From Cephalotus follicularis (Eukaryota > Streptophyta > Magnoliopsida > Oxalidales > Cephalotaceae), in assembly GCA_001972305.1 (NCBI GenBank), contig BDDD01000724.1, positions 124,001 through 188,000 on the forward strand: a stretch of 64,000 nt of DNA. The letters are read 5' to 3'. The notes beneath the pieces were generated by a model. The model searched no databases and had not been told where the DNA came from. It saw only the letters and a list, made by a program, of their open reading frames with translations. The translations under genes and the position numbers were made by a program. Shown here piece by piece: positions 24,501 to 35,397 of the stretch; position 1 is the first letter of the stretch; each line of letters opens with the position of its first letter.

Positions 24501-25926
24501 TTTGTCTTTATGAAAGGATGTTCATTCCTTGATATGTTCCTTTAGTTTTATAAACTTAGTTATGCTTTGGTTTATGATATGTTTATGAAATGTGATATAA
24601 TCATCTCTTTATGGTAAAGATAATTGAGTTGATTTTTGATTATGAAAGTATGTGAAACTACATCGTTTGATAAGGATTTATGGCTATGTTTCGAAAAACC
24701 TTTTATGAGTTTTAAATTGATTATGATAAAATCAATGGTTTCAAAATGGTAAACTACTGAGTTTATACCCACCTATGGGGCGTACCATAGGCATGTCGTA
24801 GGCCTAGCACGGGGACATGACATTTTCGTAGCGATGTGATTAGTCTACGGCGTCTCTCTATGTTTTGATAATCCCATGACGTGGATTATGGATCTGTTAT
24901 GTATGATAGAGGCATATGGATCGATTCTAGTAAATGATATGACATATGTGATATGAGAATCGACTTGTGTAGTGTCGTACACTTCAATTCTACTTGGCAT
25001 GTGGAATTAGCGCCTCCCTTGCTACATGTGTTCTGATATGTGATATCTTATGTGGTTCAGTATGGAATTTATGTTTTGAAAGGTATGCTTTATGTTTTGA
25101 AAATTATGGTTTTGGTTGATACGAAAATTTCTGAGGTAATTTATAAAGAATTTTTAAATTGTGTTGTTTTGTTATGTTCCGTAAACTATTTCGTTCCGTA
25201 AACTGTTTTGTTTCGTAACTGTTCTATTTTGATTCATAACTATTCTGTTTTGTTTGTAAACTATTTTATGATTCTGTATCCGTACTGAGGTTTGCTCAGT
25301 CGCGTTTTTGTTCTCTATGCGGCAGGTTTTCAGGAGCTTCTGGGGCAAGTGTGATGAGAGACTTACCCTATGTCAGAGAACCACTTAGGAGTTTGATTCT
25401 GCCATTTGAATAATTGTTGTATTATGATCATATGTTGACCTATGTTATGATTATTTTTTTATTTTTGGAGTTTATGTTAAGGATTATACATGTTTTCAGA
25501 TTTTAGAACCACCCCGTATTGATAATGACTAAGATTAAGATTTTTTACATGTTTTTAGCTCAGTTTTGTGTGACACACAGATCCCGAATAGGGAGTGATC
25601 CCGGTTCCTAATCAGGGGTGTTACAGATGGAGTTCAATCATGGAAGTTGTAAGGTGCACCAAGTTGCTACTGCAAAGAAATTCGGAGTTTGTATTCAAGA
25701 TTGAATACTAGTGGAATCTCAAGGAGGTCTTGGGAAAAGTAGACGTAGGCAAAAGTTTAGCCGAACCAGTCTAAAACTGTGTTTGCAATCTCCAAACGCT
25801 TACTCTATTTAGTTTCAATTCAAGTTATTTACTTATTATATTTGAATTGCTTAAGTTTGATTTAGCATTCTATCTTTAACTTATCATTTTCATATTCATG
25901 CTGCAAAAAAGTTCATTACTTCATAC

Positions 25927-25938
25927 ACGGTATCAGAG
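25927..25938 (+). promoter_or_regulatory. Primer binding site of S (initiator tRNA-Met)
   Basis: GGTATCAGAG follows the LTR end TTCATACA with one base between. It matches TGGTATCAGAGC, the complement of the plant initiator tRNA-Met 3' end, except for C in place of T at the first position. Confidence 0.85.
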
Positions 25939-25980
25939 AGGTAAACTTGTTATTCTTAATTGTTAGACTTTTAAAGATCC

Positions 25981-26962
25981 ATGATGGCCATGAATATGAA
26001 TACCGATGAAACTCAAAACATCTCCAAGCCACCATTTTTTTATGGCAACAACTATAGTCATTGGAAGGTTAAAATGACTATTTTTATTCAATCTTTCGAT
26101 TATAATCTTTGGGACCTAATTGTTGATGGTCCAAATTTTCCTACCACCACAAATAAAAGTGGTGAAATCATTTTTAAACTTAGAAGTGGATATAATGATG
26201 AATATAGGAAAAATGTACAAATGAATGCTAAAGCTAAACATATTAAAATTTGTGCCATTAACTCTAATGATTTTAATAGAGTATCTTCATGTATTTCGGC
26301 TAGGAAATGTGGGATAGAGTAGAGGTAACCTATGAGAGTACTAATCAAGTTAAAGAGGATAAAATTAGCATGCTCCTACATGAATATGAAATCTTTACCA
26401 TGCATGAAAATGAAGATATAAAAACTATATTCACTAGATTCACAAATATTACAAATACGTTACAAGCACTTGATAAAATATATACTAATAGTACAATCGT
26501 GAGAAAAATTCTTAGGTGTCTACCAAGAGCATGGATGCCAAAGGTAACAGCTGTTGAGAAAGCCAAAGAACTCAATACTCTTCCATTGGAAGACCTCCTT
26601 GGGTCATTGATGACCCATGAACTCTCCATCAAGAAAAAGGATGACGATGAAGAGAAGGAGAAAAGAAAGAAGAAAGTGGTAGGACTAAACTCTTTCACAA
26701 ATGAAGAAACTGAAGATGATTGTGATGAAGAGTTTGCCCTCATCATGAGAAAATTCAAAAGGTTCCTTGCAAATAGAAGAAATTTGGAGGCAAACCATAC
26801 AGGAGGACTAATCCTCAAAAAGGAGAAACAAGCAAGCTTAAAGAAATTATTTGGTACGAATGCAACAAATCGGGGTGCTACAAGAGTGATTGCCCAAGGC
26901 TTCAAAAGAAAGAGAAAAGAAAGAAAAAGAAAGCCTTACTTGCTACTTGGAAAGATAGTGAC
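25981..26962 (+). pseudogene. S gag, N-terminal part (copia UBN2-type)
   Basis: Capsid-like protein of a copia element. From the ATG at 25981: KPPFFYGNNYSHWKVKM, the typical copia gag start, then a frameshift near 26300 into a second frame with MWDRVEVTYESTNQVKEDK and IKTIFTRFTNITNTLQAL, and DLLGSLMTHELSI followed by a Lys/Glu-rich linker. A third frame holds a damaged zinc knuckle at about 26853-26895 (YECNKSGCYKSDC): the first Cys is Trp and the His is Cys. H inserts at 26963 right after an acidic ...WKDSD stretch; gag continues at 32549. The start is supported by its position 54 bp after the primer site and by family alignment. Confidence 0.85.
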
Positions 26963-27117
26963 TGTAACGCCCGAAAATTTCATATATTGTAATTTCACAA
27001 TGTAAATGTACTTTATTTGTGGAATTAATAAAAAGATGGATTTTCTGAATTTGATGATGTTGATTTTAAATTAATTAAGTACTTAGAAGTGTGATTGCTT
27101 AGTATGTACACTAAGAG

Positions 27118-27270
27118 CAGTCTACTGGTAGAGTAGACCAGCCGACTGGTTGACAGCGTATGGGAGCAGTCAACTGGTGCGATGACCTAGTCGACTGGCC
27201 AACTGTCGAGCCACGTGGTAATGATCTGCCACGCCAGCAGCCGGCTGTTGGGTATGCACAGCTGACTGGA
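27118..27270 (+). repeat. GTCGAC palindrome cluster in H, left piece (CCA..TGG dialect)
   Basis: About eight copies of CAGTCGACTGG variants (CAGCCGACTGG, CAGTCAACTGG, CAGTCTACTGG). A second block of the same dialect lies at 31057-31223, on the far side of A2. Confidence 0.8.
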
Positions 27271-27274
27271 TCAT

Positions 27275-28390
27275 TGTAACGCTCGGTATTTTCCTAAATG
27301 TAATATTTTGATTTATGATGTAATCTTAAACTTGGAATAATGAGAATGTTGAGCTTTTGGACTCAAAGGATGCTTGCAAACCCTAGTTATGGACTTAGAA
27401 ATGGAGTGTGTATGTTAAAGCTTGAAACGACGCTGTTTTGGCCAAAAGACATCGACGTCTTTTGGAAAGACGTCGACTCCTTTGCGAGCTAGGGCTCACG
27501 TGAATGCATGGGCATGCACGTCGACTCGGGAAGGAGGCATCGACACCTTCTTACGAAGGACAAAGACATCGACGTCCGAGGAAAGACGTCGACGCCTTTG
27601 TATGAATGGCCAGCACGTTCTTCGTCGGCAGAGTAACGTGCAGAGAGAATTGTTTAGGGGCTTACCTAATGCCTTTTTGAGTGCTTTGTGGCGTATTGTA
27701 CATGTGGGTGTGCTGCCAGAACATGCCCTCACATGATTCATGCAAGGGAGAATCCTCACCTGCTACCTACAATGTAAAGAATGGTTAAAGAATGAAAAAT
27801 AAATGCAGAAAGAGAGTAGGTGAGAGGGACTTGGAATGTGGCTGTCAAATGCTAGAATGAGAATGTCGGGGGAGAGCCTTCTGCATAAAGGACACCCTCT
27901 CCACTTGTCTCTCTCGTTTTACAAACACCAGGAGAGAGAGAGTGTGAAACAGTGACTGTGTGTATTCCACCATTGTTGAGCTTGGAGCTTGGAGCTTGGA
28001 GCTACTGGTGCAGCTACGGGACGGACCTAGAGGGGCTGCTGTGACTTTGTGGAATACTAAAAGAGGTGGACTTTCGGTTTCTAACTTGAAGACAGAGGTA
28101 GGGGAAAGCCATACTGTAATTTTGGGTTTGACATTAATACATGGTTTATGGTTTTGGGGTGTATAAAAATGCATGTTTCTTGTACTGGATTTGCTACTGG
28201 ATTGATGCCATGACATGATAAATATGTTTGGAGTATCTATGTGTTGGTTTGTTGCTATGAAAACCCGTCATTATGCCTGATTGTGGATTGTTATGGCCAC
28301 TATTCGATGAATCGTGAGGTTGAAGACGACCCCTGCTGAAAAGACATCGACTTCTTTATAATGACATCGATGTCTTTTATGTTTTACCCG
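27275..28390 (+). repeat. A2 5' LTR, truncated
   Basis: It follows the A1 LTR from its first base (compare 3157 onward), including the AGACATCGACGTC motif block at 27446-27600 and the TGGAATACTAAAAGAGGTGG stretch at 28050. It ends near 28390 in the second motif block; about 1.6 kb of the LTR, the PBS and the gag start are deleted. Confidence 0.85.
27446..27600 (+). repeat. GTCGAC palindrome cluster in A2 (AGAC dialect)
   Basis: Six copies of AGACATCGACGTCTTTT and AGACGTCGACGCC forms. A further pair lies at 28343-28380, at the LTR truncation point. Confidence 0.8.
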
Positions 28391-30533
28391 GTACCATGCG
28401 CAGGCCCGACCGCAGCACAGAGCTCCTGACCACTGCCCGGGAGGGGATGGTTTCGGAGGAGATATTGAGAAATTCTTGAGGCTGAATCCGCCCAGCTTCA
28501 AAGGAGAACTGGATGCCACGATCGCTGAGAGATGGCTGCAGGACCTGGAGAAGATCTTTCAGGTGATGAATTGTACTGATGATCAAAAGTTGGGGTTTGC
28601 TGTGTACCGCCTATAGGGTGAGGCCACCCATTGGTGGGAGATGGTTAGAGCAAAGTGGGAATCAGAAGGACTGGATCGCACTTGTGACCGATTCCAGACA
28701 GAGTTCCTGGAGACATATGTTCCAGACATTGAACATGAGCGGCGAGAGACCGAGCTCTTAGAGTTGCGGCAAGGAGATATGACTATTGCTGAATATCAGG
28801 CAAAGTTCATGGAGCTGGCCCGACATTCGCCGTATCTGGTTGCTGATTAAACGAAGAAGATACGGAGGTTCTTGAGAGGATTACGACCGGATCTACGGTC
28901 GAGAATTAGAGCCATGGGACTAAAGACGTATGTGGAAGTTGCCCAGAAAGCCAGACTACTGGAGACGATATCTAATGAGGACCGAGCTGAGAGAGCTCGC
29001 GCGAAGGAGAGTAAGCAGAACCCTGTACAGTCCCGACCTGCACCGTCGAGGTGGCGAGATAGTGGTTCTCTGACGAAGTCATCGAAGAACAGAATTCAGC
29101 AGACTGCTTCTCAGGGTACTCCCAGCCAGGGGAGTAATGCTAGATCTGTGACATGCTTTTACTGTGGTCGTGTTGGCCACAAACAGAAGGATTGCTGGAA
29201 GTACAATGGATGGTGTTTGAGGGGCGGAGCACCGGGCCATTCGGTGAAAGACTGTCCAAAGAATTCAGCTACAGCGCCTACTGGGCCAGGAAGCAGCAAT
29301 GGTACGGCTGCGGGGCCATCACAGAGGAGAGATACCGGCAAGGGCATCGTAAAAGGTAGAGTCTTCGTACTTGCTCAGACTGAGGTTCCAGAGTCGACTT
29401 CCATTGTTGGAGGTACTCTGTATATATATGCTTATTCTACTAGAGTACTGATGGATTCAGGTGCATCACATTCATTTATATCTGCACGTTTTGCATCTTG
29501 CTTAGATGTTACCCCTGACTGCTTGTCTTATACACTTGAGATGTGTACACCGACTGGGACTTCTATGTATACTGACTCGGTATATAGGAGTTGTGAGATG
29601 TCTATGGCAGACATTCCTCTATATGCAGATATGATTGTACTGCCTATCCGTGACTTCGACGTGATACTGGGGATGGATTGGCTATCGGCACACCGTGCTC
29701 GTATGGACTGTTACCACAAGACTGTGGACTTTTGTATGCCCGATGGAACGACTTTTCAGTTCAAGGGGGACAAGGGGTTTTCAACACCGATCATATCTTT
29801 TATCCGAGCATCGAGATACTTGGAGAAGGGATGCGAAGGATTTTTGGCCTATATTATTGATCGAAGGAAGGAGAAAGGCTTGAGTTTGGAGGAAATTCCA
29901 GTTGTGTGCGAGTTTCCGGATGTGTTTCCGGATGACTTGGGATCCTTACCACCTAGGAGGAGTATGGAGTTAGTTATTGATCTTGTTCCTGGAACGGCTC
30001 CTATCTCTAAATCACCCAATCGGATGGATCCGACTGAGATACGGGAGCTGAAACTGAAGTTACAAGACCTAATAGATAAGGGTTTTGTAAGACCCAGTGT
30101 TTCTCCATGGGGTGCGACGGTACTGTTCGTCAAGAAGAAGGATGGGTCGATGAGACTCTGTATTGATTACCGGATGTTGAACAAAGCAACTATAAAAAAT
30201 AAATATCCTTTACCCCACATTGAGGATTTATTTGATCAGTTACAAGGATCGAGAGTATTTTCTAAGCTCGATTTAAGAACAGGTTACCACCAGTTGAGAG
30301 TGAAGGAAGGGGACATTGACAAAACTGCCTTCCGAACACGGTATGGTCACTACGAATTCTTGGTGATGCCGTTTGGTGTTACCAATGCGCCGGCAGCCTT
30401 TATGTCATTAATGAATGATGTGTTCCGACCGTACTTTGACCAGTTCGTCATAATATTCATTAATGATATACTGGTATACTCGAAGAGTAAGGAGGAGCAC
30501 ACTCGACACCTGAGGATGGTATTGCAGGTTCTC
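28391..30533 (+). pseudogene. A2 gag-protease-RT pseudogene, truncated in RT
   Basis: Gag from about 28443 (FLRLNPPSFKGELDAT, WWEMVRAKWESEG), with stops at 28614 and 28848. One open frame from 28851 holds two zinc knuckles (about 29154-29260): [14 protein letters not shown] is complete, while in [14 protein letters not shown] the second Cys is Gly. Protease [11 protein letters not shown] is intact. RT has [16 protein letters not shown], and the catalytic motif reads FINDILVYS instead of FIDD, so one metal-binding Asp is Asn. RT stops after LRMVLQVLS and the frame runs on into LTR H for about 85 codons, to 30794. Over 90% identical to A1 in the shared protease-RT part by eye. Confidence 0.93.
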
Positions 30534-31056
30534 AGTAGAGAAAAACACAGAGAAAAGAGGGAAGGGAGTGTTTCTCCATTGTTGAAGCCTGGAGCGGGTT
30601 GGAGCTATTGGACTGTTCTTGGAGATACTGGGCTCGGAGTTGGAACTTCTGGGGAGCCCAAAACGTCCCTGTTGGAACACAAAGAGGTGGACTTACAGAT
30701 TCCTAACTTGGAATCAAAAGGTAGGGGAAGTCATGATTGTAAATTGAAGTTAAATATTACTGCATGTTGTGTGATTGGTTGTCTGCTAGTATAAGCCATA
30801 ATGCTCAGTTGATATGACCATGATTACTACTAGTTTTACGCATGCCATGTTACTGTTGGGAATCTTTGAACTTATGTGCATGCATGTTGAGTTTTATCTT
30901 AGTATTGGATTACTGGATAAGATGCATGCTACTGTTGTGTTCTATGAGACTGTGAAGGGCTGAATGATGATTTTCTGCCTTGAGAACATATATTGGATGC
31001 TAGTAATGATCTGTTTAAGTGGTATATATCGGATTGCATGCAAATTTTTTCCCAGA

Positions 31057-31223
31057 ACAGTCGACTGTCGATGGAAGACAGCCGACAACTCAATCGAAAC
31101 AGTCTACTGTTCAAGGGTGACAGTCGACTGCCTGATGAACCAGTAGGCTGGTAGAAGGAACCAGCCGGCTACTCATGTACTGAATTCCCAGAACAGCCGA
31201 CTGGTGGAGAATACAGCTGACTG
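31057..31223 (+). repeat. GTCGAC palindrome cluster in H, right piece (CCA..TGG dialect)
   Basis: Nine copies of CAGTCGACTG forms, including ACAGTCGACTGTCG, CAGCCGACAACT and CAGCCGACTGGTGG. Its dialect equals that of 27118-27270 and supports joining the two H pieces. Confidence 0.8.
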
Positions 31224-32548
31224 CCAAGCTGCTGTTTGGTCCCCCCTTGCCTAAAGTGAAGCACGACGATCCCGATTTCGCTTAGGATGCATTAGAGTAT
31301 TTGTATGCATTCCATATACACTGTTTACTGCCTGTTTGGTTACTGTTTGTAAATCGTTTATGATTTCTAAAGTTGTAATGTTTAGAAATACATATGTGAA
31401 CTCGGAATATGCTATTTTGAGTATTAAAATATGTATTGGTTAATAACGTATTTTTGAACGGACTGGTAAACGATTTTCGGTACTGAATTGTTCAAGGTAT
31501 TTCTACTGCTGAAATTGCATATTTCAAATATTTTTTTTACTTCAGAAATATTTGAAAATGGACTGCCTGTTGTTGATCTAATCGATCACCACTGTACCAT
31601 TGACTGCACTGTTTACTGTTTAATTCACTGTTTGCTCTATGAATTTCTATGTGATTGTGCTTGAGCCACTGGTTGCATGGCGGAGGCTGCCAGCGCCGGG
31701 TAGTGATAGGGTTGATCTAGGAGCCAGGAGTATGGCTGGGTGACTCACTGTACTGTACTGTTGCCTCGCTTGGTCGCCTGGAGTAGGGACCGGAGTGGGA
31801 GTGTAGCGTGGGGCTAAGAGTTGGCGGCGTTACATATACTGCCTGAATGTTGTGGTCCTCTTACAAACATACTGTACTGCCTGTTGGTCCTTGTCGGACA
31901 TTACTGTGACTGTGGATGTGATCTTGGCCGGATCACTACTGTACTGTTCTTGCATACATATATTTTTTTATATATGTACCCACTGATATTTTACTATACT
32001 GCTAAAATATATATATTTCTCATATATATATATAAACTGGTAATTCCTGCACTGCATCTTTTATGCATACATTACATGACATGCATCTAATGTTGATCCC
32101 GAGCTACTTTTATGACTTAGCCGAGTGAGGACAAAGGCTAACCCCCTACTTTACAGATTCATGCAGTGGACCGGTGCTGGACTGGCAGGGACAAAGAACA
32201 AGTTGTTATGATGTTTTGTTCTGGGTTTTACTTTCTCATGTTTTGTAATAAACCAAGCTTGTTTATGGACCAATGTGTTGTACTTATGGTTTTGTTAATG
32301 ATGGGATTTAACCTTGTATTGTGATCACGCTCCGTTTTGTGGGCTATTAACAATGATGGACTTGTATTGGGTTACGTGCAGTATGGGATGCATGTTACGA
32401 GCTTACGGCTTATGAATTTTTATGCTTCCGCAACTGATGTTCCTTGGAAAAGTTTAAATTTTATGGTATTCGCATAAGCTGTATTTACATGTTAATTGCC
32501 TTTACCGCTTTAATGATGCCTTCTCGTTAAACGGGGTGTGCCAGTGAC

Positions 32549-32660
32549 GACTCAAGCTCCGATGAGGAGACACGAGAAGAAGTTGCACATTTGGCATTGA
32601 TGGCCATAGATGAGGAGGAAGACAATGTAGAGATAAGCTATGATGAACTCATAGTAATAG
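32549..32660 (+). pseudogene. S gag, acidic middle piece
   Basis: Between H and I, the acidic stretch SSSDEETREEV-HLALMAIDEEEDN-ISYDELI continues S gag after the zinc knuckle, a usual order in sirevirus-type gag. It is short and cut at both ends, by the GTGAC and AATAG duplications. Confidence 0.75.
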
Positions 32661-33259
32661 TGTAACACCCCGCGCTCGCAGGGCAGAACGTGGCATTACT
32701 CTCAATCCAATACACAATACAATGGTCGGGACTAGCAATATAAAAATACGGAAAACTTTAAAACTTTGCAATATATCTCATTTACGGAAGATACAATACA
32801 CTGATCCATACATACGATGCAATACAATACAGATCCTTTACAATACCAATATTTTACAATACACTTATCAATCCTTCACTAAAGTATTACAATACAATAC
32901 ATTCCAATTTCCACTACAATGTCTAACAATCCGCTCCGCGGTACCCAAGCAGTCATGCGATCAATCAAGTCTTCAGTCCTTCTGTCCACTGCTACCTGCT
33001 GCCCTACCTATGCCGCACAAAAAAGTACAACACAGCCCCACCCTGAAGGATGGGGATAGCCACACTGGCTAAGCAGAAACCTCATGCAGCATATATGCAT
33101 GTACGATGTGCAATATCGGTGACAATCTATACAATATCAATGTGCGGTGTACAATATCAATGCATGACATGATAAATGCATATGTACAGTTGGCGATCAG
33201 ACTACCCATATGACAATGGCCTATAACAGAGCATACGGATAGGATGTATAACAATTAAT

Positions 33260-33380
33260 CAATATCAAACACTCAATGGTGGTGTATAAAACACCCAATC
33301 AATCAATCAATCAATATCAAACACTCAATGGTGGTGTATAAAACATCCAATCAATCAATCAATCAATATCAATCAATATC
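33260..33380. repeat. Tandem duplication, about 62 bp, in I
   Basis: CAATATCAAACACTCAATGG through GTGTATAAAACA is present twice in a row, joined by CAATCAAT runs. Confidence 0.85.
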
Positions 33381-33531
33381 GTATAGAGCATGCAACCGGG
33401 CCAATACAATGTCAATCGGTTAGCGATGATCAATCCCACCGAAGGTAGTCCTTCAAAAAGGGTGGGAGATCTATCTACGGTTCTCAGACTGATCAGGTCT
33501 GGGACACATAGATCTTCCAGCCTATGGCTGG

Positions 33532-33753
33532 GTCAATACAATCTCGATGAGCTACAACCGAGGGAGCTACTGATACTGTTAGGGAGCTACGACCCTCAAG
33601 GGAGCATCAATCGACAATCAATACAATACTGCTCGTCAGCAGGTCAATACAATCTCGATGAGCTACAGCCTCATGGAGCTACTAAAACCGTTAGGGAGCT
33701 ACAACCTCAAGGGAGCATCAATCGACAATCAATACAATAGAATAAATGAAACG
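33532..33753. repeat. Tandem duplication, 111-bp unit, in I
   Basis: Starts at 33532 and 33643 with GTCAATACAATCTCGATGAG; each unit also holds AGGGAGCTAC repeats and ATCAATCGACAATCAATACA. The two copies differ at a few positions. Confidence 0.85.
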
Positions 33754-34359
33754 ATTGACAGAATAGGTGGACAGAGTCAACAACCTAACATGCGGACACG
33801 AATCATCAGGTTGCTCTATAGGATCCCTACAATACAATCAATCAATCAATCGAGTCAATACAATGTTAAGTAAAGTCAATAAGTGGTGGTGTCTAATGGA
33901 GAAATGGGAACGTGCATCCATCGTACCGACTTAGACTCACAACAACACTCATGACTCAAGCAATCGATCAATGTATCAAAACAACGTCTAAGCAAAGTCA
34001 ATGAATGGTGGTGCCTAATGGAGGGATGGGAACGTGCGTCCATTTTATCGACATAGACTCACAACAACACTTACGACTCAAACAAACAAACAAACAAACA
34101 AACAATCAATCAATAGCCGCTAGGCGGTGACAATCGAATCGACAGAATGGGAATGAACATCTATTTGGTCGATGAAAGTCACTGGGTCGTCACCTATGGC
34201 TCAAGCTGTCACTCTATAAATTTATCAATTCGATCTTTGAAAACCATTGAAAAACTGTGGTTTAAACGCTTGAATACCTCAAGTGAGGTTCCGGTCAAGC
34301 AGCAATGTGAAAAGGGTTGAAAAAACAGCTTTAACAGTTGAAAACACCACTCAGCCCAA

Positions 34360-34696
34360 AAGGCGTCGATGTCCTTGGCCAAAGACATCTATGCGTATCA
34401 GGGCATCCCTTTAAAAACGGTAGAAAGACGTCGATGTCTTTGAAATACATCGATGTATTTCTCAATTCGGCCGAAGACGTCGATGTCCTTGGACAAAGAC
34501 GTCGACGCGCTTCAATGAAAATGGGCTGGGAATGCGCATCGATGTCTCACGTCGATGCCTTCTCTGAGGAAAGGCATCTCAAGCAAAAGACGTCGACGCC
34601 TTTCAAAGACGTCGATGTCTTTGCTACGAAATCAAGGAGGCTACATCCCAAAGAAAAAGATGTCGATGTCCATGGGCAAAGGGCTCGATGTCTTTG
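34360..34696 (-). repeat. GTCGAC palindrome cluster in I (AGAC dialect)
   Basis: Twelve or so copies such as AAGACGTCGATGTCTTTG and AAAGACGTCGACGCC. On the element strand this block is downstream of the likely TATA box, as in the second block of A1. Confidence 0.8.
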
Positions 34697-35397
34697 CTGG
34701 GAATGGCCGATTTTTCTACAGAAAACCAGGAATTTTCAAGCCAACACCCAATCAAATCCATTCTTTAAGAAACCGAGGGTTAAAAATCAGTCTTTAAGGT
34801 TAGTAAAACTAGTTAAAACCTTCAATTTAACATTTCAATCTTCCTAGATCCATTAGGTCAAGGAAATCAATAAAAACCCTAGTTTCACAATTCACTTCAA
34901 TTCAATCATTCAATCAATCATGCAATTCAGTCAATCAATCAATAAAGCAATAGGAAATTCAGTAAAAAAGTCCTACCTTTCACTGAAGCTTCATAAGTCG
35001 AGCTTCAAATCACTCAATCCGCTACTATGTCGTTCAAACACCAATCCACTACTTGCAATCGCTGTCCTTGTCGATGGAGATGCAATTTCGGCTGCAAGGG
35101 AGGAAGGTGGAGGCTCTAGCTAGAGAGAGAGAGGGAGAAGGATAGAGAGAGAGGAAGAAGAATGAGAAATGTGACAAATGAGAGAAAATGGCAAAGGAAT
35201 TGACTTGTATAGTCAGTTCGGCCAATTCTCCGAAACCCAACCCAGAATCCCGACTCTACATGCATAAAACCAAAACAATCTCAATAGGTATAGGAATACC
35301 TCAATTCAATACAATACAATACGGTCTGATACAGTACAAATACCAGTACGATGTATGCATGAACAGTACAAAAGGGAATTCGGGTCGTCACAAATAG

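Larger units (their letters stand above)
18911..25625 (+). mobile_element. Solo LTR D (plus), target duplication GATGG, holding E
   Basis: TGTAATATCCCGTG... at 18911 to ...GGGGTGTTACA at 25625, flanked by GATGG at 18906-18910 and 25626-25630. Without E it is about 2.66 kb (18911-19079 plus 23131-25625). Read on the plus strand it has CTATAAATGAATAAAAC near its start, a CT-rich leader (23215-23290), GC-rich sequence to about 23800 and AT-rich sequence after. No coding region, PBS or polypurine tract belongs to it. It has no GTCGAC cluster, unlike most LTRs here. Confidence 0.88.
17916..25926 (+). repeat. S 5' LTR (about 1.29 kb net), split by D
   Basis: It starts TATTGACATTGTTGTCTCAATC, a mutated TGTTGAC start compared with the solo copy at 57236, and ends TTCATACA at 25926 before the primer site. 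Both copies share the sequence order: start, GTCGAC cluster, CTATAAAT box, AGTTCAAGAGCTT region, then GTAGACGTAGGC...GCCGAACCA (about 25740-25770 here, 58102-58130 in the solo copy). D with its nested E occupies 18911-25625, with one copy of the duplicated GATGG after it. Confidence 0.88.
27275..30533 (+). mobile_element. Truncated gypsy element A2 nested in H
   Basis: A member of the same family as A1: its LTR start TGTAACGCTCGGTATTTTCC and its protein agree closely with A1. It keeps a 5' LTR cut at about 28390, which joins gag without PBS, and pol through RT only. The 3' half of pol and the 3' LTR are missing; at about 30533 the sequence passes directly into H. GATCA precedes it, but no right duplication remains. 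Confidence 0.82.
26963..32543 (+). mobile_element. Solo LTR H (plus), target duplication GTGAC, holding A2
   Basis: TGTAACGCCCGAAAATTTC at 26963 to CGGGGTGTGCCA at 32543, flanked by GTGAC at 26958-26962 and 32544-32548. The end shows CA intact but GTGCCA where relatives have GTGACA. Pieces 26963-27274 and about 30534-32543 are linked by a shared CCAGTCGACTGG motif type that the A2 sequence between them lacks. The right piece resembles the 3' half of the A1 LTR, including the conserved block at 32111-32156. Net length is about 2.3 kb. Confidence 0.82.
32661..35392 (-). mobile_element. Solo LTR I (minus), target duplication AATAG
   Basis: TGTAACACCCCGCG at 32661 to GGTCGTCACA at 35392 (2732 bp), flanked by AATAG at 32656-32660 and 35393-35397. 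On the minus strand a GACTATACAAG box (about 35206-35216) precedes a CT-rich leader (35110-35165 as GA on plus), which gives the orientation. It carries two tandem repeats, a CAAA run (34079-34105) and a GTCGAC cluster. GGGGATAGCCACACTGGCTA at 33051 resembles the conserved LTR block. No coding sequence or priming sites. Confidence 0.9.

Noticed and set aside
26345-26905. 186-codon open frame on the minus strand
   Set aside because: Antisense shadow of S gag, rich in Phe/Ser because the sense strand is Lys/Glu-rich.
30534-32543. This stretch as the 3' LTR of A2
   Set aside because: Its palindrome dialect matches 26963-27274 and not A2, and its end pairs with the GTGAC duplication before 26963.
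11237-32548. C1 and H sharing the target duplication GTGAC as a sign of target choice
   Set aside because: Two cases of a 5-bp word are not enough; the other seven duplications all differ.
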